NCBI GenBank assembly: GCA_964293155.1 | Contig: CAXYYA010000070.1 | Coordinates: forward strand, 1-10,046 | DNA: 10,046 bases | Direction: 5' to 3' | From: JAQVEB01 sp028698105 | Lineage (GTDB): Bacteria; Bacteroidota; Bacteroidia; Bacteroidales; Dysgonomonadaceae | Part shown: piece after piece, positions 1-5,047 of the stretch | How the letters are laid out: the number at the start of each line of letters is the position of its first letter | How positions within the stretch are numbered: the stretch's first letter is position 1 | Translations under genes and position numbers: made by a program | The notes under the pieces: model-generated | The model's database searches: none | Told to the model about the DNA's origin: nothing | Seen by the model: the letters and a program-made list of their open reading frames with translations, nothing else

Positions 1-77
1 GCGTTCGGTTTCCCTACCGGCACCTTTCAATTTTTGTTATCTTCTGCCAAGTGGCATGGCCTCCATTTTATTAGGAA

Positions 78-158
78 ACAATTGCGAGCCGCGTGACCTG
101 CATTCGCATTCGAGTAGTTGTAGTTCGAATTGTTGAAGCGGGCACCCGACGGGGAAAA
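78..158 (-). repeat. DGR template repeat (TR)
   Basis: Non-genic copy of the variable segment found in the two target genes to its right. Aligned on the plus strand (84 = 267 = 650), the three copies differ at 14 sites between 94 and 134. At every one this copy has T, which is adenine on the coding sense; 14 of its 16 Ts there are substituted in at least one gene, and no non-T base is. Two further Ts at 82-83 differ from both genes. The flanking parts, 84-93 and 135-158, contain no T and are invariant. Read in the genes' frame it gives FNNSNYNYSNANAG, rich in AAC/AAT codons, as is typical of DGR templates. The RNA would be copied by an error-prone reverse transcriptase that misincorporates opposite adenine, and the cDNA would replace the VRs. 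That gene is not in the window; it should lie left of position 1. Bases 1-77 hold no recognisable gene. Confidence 0.93.
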
Positions 159-162
159 CCCC
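151..162. repeat. Short palindrome at the TR 5' boundary
   Basis: GGGGAAAACCCC is a perfect inverted repeat with 4-bp arms. It straddles the point (158/159) where identity between the TR and the two VRs stops; the genes have GTTAAA after GGGGAAAA. In RNA it would form a 4-bp hairpin with a U4 loop at the 5' edge of the template. It may mark or structure the template RNA, or may be incidental. Confidence 0.4.
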
Positions 163-185
163 TGAAATGGACAGCCTTTTTCCCA

Positions 186-557
186 TTAACCGTTGATTGC
201 TATTTCGTACAGGTCAACCAGTTCTTTACCGGCCGCGTCCGAGGTCGCTTCGTCTTTGAAGCAAAGGCGAGCCGCGTGACCCGCAGTCGCATACGAGCAG
301 CGGCAGTTCGAAGAGTGGAAGCGGGCACCCGACGGGGAAAAGTTAAACCACGGTATCCACTTCTGCTGGCTTCCGTCGTTATAGTCTGCTACCCAGCCGT
401 CGTTTTTCGCTTCGGTGATTACCTTCAGCATGTATTCGGCCATCGCCTGGTCCCGCATTTTTTCGGGCATGCTTGACAAATCAATAATTTCCGGATGACC
501 GGTCTTTTTGCAGGCATCCTTAAACGTCTTTTCTGTTTTTTTGCTTAATTTCAACAT
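186..557 (-). CDS. DGR target protein 2, variable C-terminal domain
   Basis: A 123-residue protein that is the second target of the retroelement. The N-terminal ~50 residues are charged and helical and differ from the neighbouring target. From DGWVADYND (53-61) onward it is nearly identical to that neighbour, with W67, PWFNFSPSGARF (69-80), a variable block (81-94), AARLCF (95-100) and a C-terminal helix. Against the template it reads H81, S82, N84, C85, R86, C87, Y89, T91, each explained by changes at template adenines. I recognise the W-PWF...RLCFK pattern from small Bacteroides phage proteins; I infer a C-type-lectin-like ligand-binding fold. There is no signal peptide or membrane segment. 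Its ATG lies 11 nt after the stop of the upstream target gene, and the template follows its stop by about 27 nt. The ligand is unknown. Confidence 0.88.
   Translation of the reverse strand: MLKLSKKTEKTFKDACKKTGHPEIIDLSSMPEKMRDQAMAEYMLKVITEAKNDGWVADYNDGSQQKWIPWFNFSPSGARFHSSNCRCSYATAGHAARLCFKDEATSDAAGKELVDLYEIAING
254..266 (-). repeat. Hairpin at the 3' end of VR2
   Basis: CTTTG-AAG-CAAAG is a perfect 5-bp inverted repeat with a 3-nt loop, directly downstream (coding sense) of the variable repeat. The same 13 bases sit at the equivalent place in the other target gene, while the template has a different sequence there that cannot form it. In the studied Bordetella phage DGR, a hairpin just after the VR and absent from the TR promotes retrohoming. 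Here the arms are short and also encode L-C-F-K, so the function is an inference. Confidence 0.5.
267..341 (-). repeat. DGR variable repeat VR2
   Basis: This 75-bp block matches the template at 84-158 except at ten sites, all of which are template adenines on the coding sense. It covers codons F73 to about R97 of the target protein. Identity with the other target gene continues beyond both edges, whereas identity with the template stops sharply at the GGGGAAAA edge (341). The left edge is GCGAGCCGCG, a GC-rich stretch without template adenines that would serve as the initiation region for homing. Confidence 0.92.
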
Positions 558-568
558 GATGTAATTGT

Positions 569-1048
569 TTATCGGTTTATAAATCGTGCGTACAATTCAG
601 TAAATTTCCTACCGGCCGCGTTCGAGGTTGCTTCGTCTTTGAAGCAAAGGCGAGCCGCGCGACCAGCAGCCGCACACGAGTAGCCGTAGCTCGAAGCGTC
701 GAAGCGGGCACCCGACGGGGAAAAGTTAAACCACGGTGTCCACTTCTGCTGGCTTCCGTCGTTATAGTCTGCTACCCAGCCGTCGTTATAGGCTTTTGTG
801 ATTTGTTTCAGTTTCCTGTAATCAATTTCGTCCTGGGTGAAGCCGATCCGCTTCAATTCATCCTCATTTATCGTTGATTCACCGATGAATTGGCAAACCT
901 CCTCATAAGTATTACAGTCAATAACTTTCCTGGAGAAATACTCCTTTCCGAATGTGTCTTCCAATGTTACCTTGAACTCCGGTGTTGCATCCTTGTACAA
1001 TTTTCGGGCATTCGCTTCTGTAATCTGTAATGTTTTCATTGTTTTCAT
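569..1048 (-). CDS. DGR target protein 1, variable C-terminal domain
   Basis: A 159-residue paralogue of the downstream target with a longer N-terminal part (1-88). It contains LQITEANARKLY, an acidic EDTFGKEYFS stretch and a second small helical unit (IGFTQDEIDYRKL). The C-terminal domain starts at NDGWVADYND and contains WTPWFNFSPSGARF (103-116), a variable block (117-130: D A S S Y G Y S C A A A G R) and AARLCFKDEATS. D117, A118, S120, G122, C125, A127 and R130 are all reachable from template codons by changing adenines only. The ATG directly abuts the TAA of the DUF4494 gene (zero gap), so translation is probably coupled; M4 is an alternative start. There is no export signal. The domain pattern is familiar from Bacteroides phage proteins; the binding partner is unknown. 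Confidence 0.9.
   Translation of the reverse strand: MKTMKTLQITEANARKLYKDATPEFKVTLEDTFGKEYFSRKVIDCNTYEEVCQFIGESTINEDELKRIGFTQDEIDYRKLKQITKAYNDGWVADYNDGSQQKWTPWFNFSPSGARFDASSYGYSCAAAGRAARLCFKDEATSNAAGRKFTELYARFINR
637..649 (-). repeat. Hairpin at the 3' end of VR1
   Basis: Second identical copy of CTTTG-AAG-CAAAG, placed exactly as in the other target gene relative to its variable repeat. Conservation in both recipients and absence from the template make a role in marking the recipient possible, but the two genes are close duplicates here, so conservation alone is weak evidence. Confidence 0.5.
650..724 (-). repeat. DGR variable repeat VR1
   Basis: A 75-bp block matching the template at 84-158 except at twelve sites, all adenines in the template's coding sense. 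It differs from VR2 at ten sites, while the next ~60 bp upstream in the two genes differ at only one, so the variability is sharply confined. Four sites (669, 676, 684, 696) carry the same non-template base as VR2, which may reflect chance, shared ancestry or conversion between the two targets. Confidence 0.92.
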
Positions 1049-1498
1049 TTATATTGTCGAGTCTTCTTTTTCTTCTGCCGAGTACGGGAAAATATCCATT
1101 ATCGCCGTTTCAGATATTGCCATAAACTGATAATCAACCATCGTTTGTGCCATTTCACCTTCAACAATGTCCATGGCCTCCCTCAGGGACGATGCCTGTA
1201 CGAGCATATTCACCGCTGTTCTCTTTTCCGATCCGCTTTTCTCGTCCAATGTAATGAAGGCCAGGCGGGCGTTATAATAACGGTCGCCATTTTCATTTAA
1301 AATAGTTTCAGCGAACTTTTTGCGACGGATATCGGAAACTGAAAATACTCCGCCGAACGGTTCCATTTCTTTCACAATACGCTCCTCGGCTTCCGTGAAG
1401 CTTAGCGCGTCTATCAAATAAGGTTCGGTAACAGTTTTTACTACCCCCGTTTCCTGCGTTTTGTCGTAACGCACTTTACATTCAAACCAGTTGTACAT
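1049..1498 (-). CDS. DUF4494 family protein
   Basis: A 149-residue protein that I recognise as DUF4494, a family of unknown function found mainly in Bacteroidota and their mobile elements. Recognisable elements are the N-terminal NWFECKVRYDKT (residues 3-14), VTEPYLIDALSFTEAE (23-38), ITLDEKSGSEKRTAVNMLVQA (about 82-102) and the C-terminal ETAIMDIFPYS. Its length fits the family. It has no enzyme motif, signal peptide or membrane helix. The stop codon is fused to the start of the first DGR target gene and the gene follows the 168-residue unknown by 12 nt, so it belongs to the early operon. Family assignment is from remembered sequence pattern; its role in the phage is unknown. Confidence 0.88.
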   Translation of the reverse strand: MYNWFECKVRYDKTQETGVVKTVTEPYLIDALSFTEAEERIVKEMEPFGGVFSVSDIRRKKFAETILNENGDRYYNARLAFITLDEKSGSEKRTAVNMLVQASSLREAMDIVEGEMAQTMVDYQFMAISETAIMDIFPYSAEEKEDSTI

Positions 1499-1510
1499 AA
1501 TTTTCTAATT

Positions 1511-2017
1511 TTATTGATTAAATAAATTCTTTTTTTCATCGACATACACAAACAGGCATAGCGCCAAATCTTGTGTGTTCCAGTCGATGCGTTTGTTTTT
1601 ATACATCGTGCGGATGATATTTTGACATTCGTCCGCCGAATATCCGGTATCAATCCGGGCAATGTATTCGTTAATCTGGTGAAGCTTCATTCGTTTAACC
1701 GCAACCAGTCTGGCAAATCCTTTTCTTATGTGGCTTAGCCAAACATCGTAATCGCGGCCAATGACGTACTTTTTTTCATTCCATAGCCGGATGGAAGTAA
1801 AAGCGTTATTGTGAAGCTTTCCGTTCCAGTTGGTTGAAAACTCGATCCGGTTATCCGTCCATCCGTTTAACCGGAATACTTCTTTTCGCGCATCATCCTT
1901 CAGTATGTACGTGGCGATCTTTTTACCGGAATAGCTGTTGTTATCCAACTTTTTCCAGTGAACTACGCACCACACCGTCGATTCGCGTTCGTAAGTATAT
2001 TCCGGTTGCTTTGTCAT
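1511..2017 (-). CDS. Hypothetical protein, 168 residues
   Basis: I do not recognise this protein. It is rich in aromatic and basic residues, with an N-terminal half that looks beta-rich (WCVVHWKK, KKIATYILKDD, FSTNWNGK) and a C-terminal half that looks helical (MKLHQINEYIARI, ADECQNIIRTMYK). It has no signal peptide, no transmembrane segment and no catalytic motif. Its start overlaps the stop of the gam-like gene by 4 nt (ATGA), indicating coupled translation, so it is a real member of the early operon. In Mu the genes after gam are small accessory functions, which is all that position can suggest here. Confidence 0.75.
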   Translation of the reverse strand: MTKQPEYTYERESTVWCVVHWKKLDNNSYSGKKIATYILKDDARKEVFRLNGWTDNRIEFSTNWNGKLHNNAFTSIRLWNEKKYVIGRDYDVWLSHIRKGFARLVAVKRMKLHQINEYIARIDTGYSADECQNIIRTMYKNKRIDWNTQDLALCLFVYVDEKKNLFNQ

Positions 2018-2541
2018 ACGGCAATGGCTGATTCTTCTTTTTTCAGTTCTATAAAGAACGTTTCATCCTGAACCACTTCGATGCCGCACTTTTCGAGGTT
2101 TCCAGCCACTTCCGGCAACTCACGGTCGGCAAGGAGCTTGTCTTTCGCCGGTTCCTCACTGGTACGAACGTACCCGGGCAGAAACGCTTTGATCAGGTTC
2201 AGTGCGGATGCCCATGTAAAACCGCGCAATGTCTTCAGCTTTGGCGTTCCTGTGCGAAACCCGAAGGTTCCGTGTGCGCTGTCCATCGATTTTTTCTTTG
2301 CAAACAGGTCATCCCGGTTCTCCATTGCGAAAGCCTGTACAATCGAAAAATTTTTGTCCTTGGTATCAGTCAGCTTCGTGATATCATCCTGATATTTTTC
2401 CCTGATTCGGGTAAACTGCTCGTCCATTGTGGCGTTGATCTTTGCCAGTTTGGCATCTGCAGCTGCATATTCGGCTATCGCAGTTTCCATTTGTTCCGAC
2501 GTGATCCCGCTGTGGATCACTTTTTTTGTTCTTTTTGCCAT
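2014..2541 (-). CDS. gam: Mu Gam-like DNA-end-binding protein
   Basis: A 175-residue protein matching the layout of phage Mu Gam, a Ku-like dimer that binds double-stranded DNA ends and shields transposing phage DNA from host exonucleases. There is a basic N-terminus (MAKRTKK), a long helical coiled-coil segment (about 15-80), the ENRDDLF motif (74-80), a beta-hairpin-like GTFGFRTGTPKLKTLRG (91-107) and a C-terminal helix followed by the strands GIEVVQDETFFIEL. Length is close to that of Mu Gam (about 174 residues). The position after A and B fits Mu's early gene order, although several extra genes intervene here. It is a cytoplasmic DNA-binding protein. No truncation is visible. Confidence 0.9.
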   Translation of the reverse strand: MAKRTKKVIHSGITSEQMETAIAEYAAADAKLAKINATMDEQFTRIREKYQDDITKLTDTKDKNFSIVQAFAMENRDDLFAKKKSMDSAHGTFGFRTGTPKLKTLRGFTWASALNLIKAFLPGYVRTSEEPAKDKLLADRELPEVAGNLEKCGIEVVQDETFFIELKKEESAIAV

Positions 2542-2543
2542 AA

Positions 2544-2813
2544 TTATCTTTCTTTTAAGCGATAATCTGAATTATCGCGGTTATTTATGATATTCTTTAA
2601 TTTTTCAATTTCCATATCCCGCTTGCGGATTGCATCGGCACTTGCCGTCGTTACGCTCGTCAGGTATTTGATTGTTGCGCGCAACCGTTCAATTTTTTGC
2701 TCATAAGCTTTAAAACGCTCCCGGGTGTCGTAACGTCCCCACGGGTCCCGGTTACGGTCTTTCCTGGACTTGTGTTTATCCAGGTCGGGAAAAAGTAATT
2801 TTTGTGCTCCCAT
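2544..2813 (-). CDS. Small coiled-coil hypothetical protein
   Basis: An 89-residue protein of unknown function. The first 30 residues are basic and polar (LDKHKSRKDRNRDPWGRYD). Residues 31-75 form an evident amphipathic helix with heptad-like spacing (YEQKIERLRATIKYL, then MEIEKLKNIIN), suggesting a coiled coil and oligomerisation or partner binding. The stop lies 2 nt before the gam-like start and the ATG is 11 nt after the preceding stop, so it sits firmly in the operon. I see no similarity to Mu kil or other named proteins. Confidence 0.7.
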   Translation of the reverse strand: MGAQKLLFPDLDKHKSRKDRNRDPWGRYDTRERFKAYEQKIERLRATIKYLTSVTTASADAIRKRDMEIEKLKNIINNRDNSDYRLKER

Positions 2814-2824
2814 GACAAGTAATT

Positions 2825-3046
2825 TTAGTAGTTAGAAGTCTCTTTTTCCAATTTCGCAAGCTCCATGGCTGCCGGGCATTCCATCCACCGGTCAAAAGTT
2901 GACTTTGATATGTGAAATTTATCCCGGACATAATTCCGGTAAATAACCGACATTGGCAGCCCCCTATGTTCCTGTTGCACCCGGCGCACAAATATTTGCG
3001 CTTCCAGTACCCGCTTATAATAATATCTATTGTTGTACACCATCAA
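2825..3046 (-). CDS. Small HTH-like hypothetical protein
   Basis: A 73-residue basic, tyrosine- and arginine-rich protein. The segment GLPMSVIYRNYVRDKFHISKSTFDRWM (about 29-55) looks like a helix-turn-helix, with ISKSTFDRWM as the recognition helix. I have seen similar small proteins in Bacteroidales phages but know no function for them. The start is uncertain by one codon (MM). The neighbouring genes lie 8 and 11 nt away. A DNA-binding accessory role is inference only. Confidence 0.65.
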   Translation of the reverse strand: MMVYNNRYYYKRVLEAQIFVRRVQQEHRGLPMSVIYRNYVRDKFHISKSTFDRWMECPAAMELAKLEKETSNY

Positions 3047-3054
3047 GCCAATAT

Positions 3055-3507
3055 TTAGTTTACCAGTGTACTGTAATCCAACTCGTCCGCAGTGAATTTA
3101 TCTACGAACTTCAAATCCTTTGTTTTATTCATAAATGCGTGGTAAAGAGAGCGTAGGCGCTCTAACGGGATACGGTTAAAATCATCGATATCGGCTGCAC
3201 GGCAGGCGATAGCTTTAATCCGTACCGCGTTTTGCTCCTGATACATTGCACGTAAATACCCACCGATGGCGGCCATTAAACGTTTACGCCACATATCCTC
3301 CTGTCTTGCCTTTTCACTGGTCATCAGTTCCAGTTTATGGCATAAGTCCAACAGGTCACGCACTCCCAGGTCAAGGCTGCTACCCACCCCATAAGATGCT
3401 AGCATTGCCCTTTTCCCGCACTCGTCAATCCCCGCCTTTCCAAGCAGGATATGAAACTTCTTAACGAGAAATTTTTGTTGCTTATCCATCAGTGTTTGCA
3501 TGATCAT
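3055..3507 (-). CDS. Conserved Mu-like phage protein, possibly GemA/gp16-like
   Basis: A 150-residue all-helical protein. FLVKKFHILLGKAGIDECGKRAMLASYGV, followed by a serine/aspartate turn and DLLDLCHKLE, resembles the N-terminal core of Mu gp16 (GemA, DUF1018), where a short helix pair precedes an L-x-SYGV-like turn and a second helix. The C-terminal half (WRKRLMAAIGGYLRAM, IKAIACRAADIDDFNRIPLERLRSLYHAF) looks specific to Bacteroidota phages. GemA affects host gyrase and gene expression in Mu, but homology here is a weak pattern judgement. M1, M3 and M7 are possible starts. It lies 16 nt after the second ATPase gene. Confidence 0.6.
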   Translation of the reverse strand: MIMQTLMDKQQKFLVKKFHILLGKAGIDECGKRAMLASYGVGSSLDLGVRDLLDLCHKLELMTSEKARQEDMWRKRLMAAIGGYLRAMYQEQNAVRIKAIACRAADIDDFNRIPLERLRSLYHAFMNKTKDLKFVDKFTADELDYSTLVN

Positions 3508-3523
3508 CTATTTAAAATGTAAA

Positions 3524-4150
3524 TCACTTATACTCCCAATAATCGTCTGCCCCTTTTTCCCAGATTGTAATATATCCCTTTTCGCCCATCGATCTGCCGC
3601 GAGAATAGGCCCGGTATCCTTCAACAAATATTTTTTGTTTTGCGAAAAACAACACACTTTCACCCAACGCGGTACGTGGCTTTTTGCCTGTTGCCTGGCC
3701 GATGATTACAAACAATTTACCAGGGTGTTGATCCGAAAATGACTTTATTTGCTTGATGGAAACAAACTCCGAATATTCCAAACTGTCGATAATCACAAAA
3801 TCAGGACTTTTACGACGCACGAGACGCTCACTCAACTCCTCAAGGTTATCAGTGCTAACCAGTACGTTTTGTTTCTTTTCCAACAGCCCAAGCCGCTTGA
3901 TACCGGCTTGAAGTGAGGCGCTCACCTCACCCTCTTCATAACTCACAAACAACACCTTTCCAAATTCGGCGAAACATTTAATCAGCATGAGAATAAACGA
4001 TGTTTTCCCGCTGCCGCTGTCACCAAATACATACCACACGCCCGTACGCTCAGGTGTACCAAAAGCGTCTCGCCACTCCCCCGTAAAGTCAAATACTTTC
4101 ACGACGGCATCGACTATATTTTGCAGCGTTAGGGCTCGTTTCAATTTCAT
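3524..4150 (-). CDS. RecA-like P-loop ATPase
   Basis: A 208-residue single-domain ATPase. Walker A is GDSGSGKTS (43-51, K49), preceded by the strand VWYVF. VLFVSYEEG (66-74) places an acidic pair after the second strand, as in RecA/RadA folds. Walker B is DFVIIDS (117-123, D122), and a further strand LFVIIGQATG (146-155) carries a polar residue at the sensor position. The C-terminus (FFAKQKIFVEGYRAYSRGR) is like the terminal strands of RadA/DnaB-type cores. There is no HTH or zinc finger. It lies 22 nt downstream of the MuB-like gene, so it probably assists transposition or replication, but it is a separate family from MuB. Classical Mu has no equivalent at this place. Confidence 0.85.
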   Translation of the reverse strand: MKLKRALTLQNIVDAVVKVFDFTGEWRDAFGTPERTGVWYVFGDSGSGKTSFILMLIKCFAEFGKVLFVSYEEGEVSASLQAGIKRLGLLEKKQNVLVSTDNLEELSERLVRRKSPDFVIIDSLEYSEFVSIKQIKSFSDQHPGKLFVIIGQATGKKPRTALGESVLFFAKQKIFVEGYRAYSRGRSMGEKGYITIWEKGADDYWEYK

Positions 4151-4171
4151 TTAATCAGTGTTTAATCAGCG
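4150..4171. repeat. 11-bp tandem repeat between the ATPase genes
   Basis: TTTAATCAGTG and TTTAATCAGCG are adjacent 11-bp units, and a partial third (TTTAACC) runs into the stop of the MuB-like gene. The array fills the 22-nt gap between the two ATPase genes. It may be a binding site, a translation spacer or simple slippage; the sequence alone does not decide. Confidence 0.6.
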
Positions 4172-4172
4172 T

Positions 4173-5024
4173 TTAACCTACTTTTTTCGCAACGTGAATA
4201 CGACGTTTTACCCGACGTAAATCACCCTCACTCCCGTCAATTATTTTATCGATCAGCTTTTCATTGCTCACCCCATTAGCTACGCAAATAGAGGCGATAT
4301 CGTCCGCACTTACTCCATCCAGCTCGATGCACTTGCGCCCCACACGGCTCCAAATTTCGTTGTAGCCTTTTTTGTTGAGTTTTATGCCGCGCTTTAGCCG
4401 CTTTTCGAGATGGTTGGTAGCCTGCAAAACGATACCGCACTCATCTTCCAGTTGATTGTAAATGGTAATGAAAAAGTAAAGAACCTGATCGCTCAGTTTA
4501 TCCGCTTCGTCAAGGATCAGCAATGGAGAGTCCTGTTTCTTGAGTTCCGACACAACTTCGTGCATCATTTCACCCACGGTGTAGCCGCTATAATCCCTGC
4601 CCATAACCGTAAGTAGTTCCGCGAGGAACATTTTCCGGTTCCAAAATTCGTTGCAACAAAGCAAATACACTCTACGGTGACCGCTCGCGTAGCTGCGGGC
4701 GGTGAATGTTTTGCTGCTTCCCGCTTCGCCTGTGATGGCAAGAACAAGGCTGTTCTCCTGAGCATCTGCGTACATGGCTGACAGATCGCGAAAATTTTGC
4801 GTTTCTACCGCGCTCCAACCCATACCGCTGTAGCCTATTTGCGATGCCACGTTCCGCCACATTTCGTCTTTAATCAGTTCCCAGTTGCCGTTGAGCATCT
4901 GGGACACGGTTGCGGAGCTTACACCCTTTAATGACGCTGCCGCCTTGTTCTGGCTGTCGTACCTGTCGCAATATTCGCGGAGAAGTACAACGATTTCACT
5001 TTTGTTCAATTTCTTTGTTTTCAT
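4173..5024 (-). CDS. MuB-like transposition target-selection ATPase
   Basis: A 283-residue AAA+ protein equivalent to Mu B, which coats target DNA, recruits and activates the transposase and gives target immunity. The N-terminal 60 residues carry a helix-turn-helix (about 24-46: SQNKAAASLKGVSSATVSQML), as in MuB. Walker A is GEAGSSKT (99-106, K105), Walker B is LLILDEAD (168-175, with the catalytic pair D172/E173), sensor 1 is QATN (201-204) and arginine-finger candidates lie in WSRVGRK (225-231). The C-terminal helical part ends in GDLRRVKRRIHVAKK, a basic DNA-binding tail. Length is near that of MuB (312). The gene follows the transposase by 23 nt, in the same order as Mu A-B. It appears intact. 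Confidence 0.94.
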   Translation of the reverse strand: MKTKKLNKSEIVVLLREYCDRYDSQNKAAASLKGVSSATVSQMLNGNWELIKDEMWRNVASQIGYSGMGWSAVETQNFRDLSAMYADAQENSLVLAITGEAGSSKTFTARSYASGHRRVYLLCCNEFWNRKMFLAELLTVMGRDYSGYTVGEMMHEVVSELKKQDSPLLILDEADKLSDQVLYFFITIYNQLEDECGIVLQATNHLEKRLKRGIKLNKKGYNEIWSRVGRKCIELDGVSADDIASICVANGVSNEKLIDKIIDGSEGDLRRVKRRIHVAKKVG

Positions 5025-5047
5025 ACTATTTACTTTTCACTGGTAAT

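Noticed and set aside
1..60. Start of the reverse transcriptase at the left edge
   Set aside because: Two minus-strand frames close here and the third has only about ten open codons from a TTG; nothing resembles an RT, so the gene must start further left.
93..476. Plus-strand open frame across the template and target 2
   Set aside because: It is antisense to the target gene and template, has no recognisable composition or domain, and exists because the T-poor repeats lack stops.
78..724. Three near-identical blocks as a possible CRISPR or simple repeat array
   Set aside because: The copies are unevenly spaced, two lie inside genes in the same codon phase, and the differences are adenine-specific; DGR explains them better.
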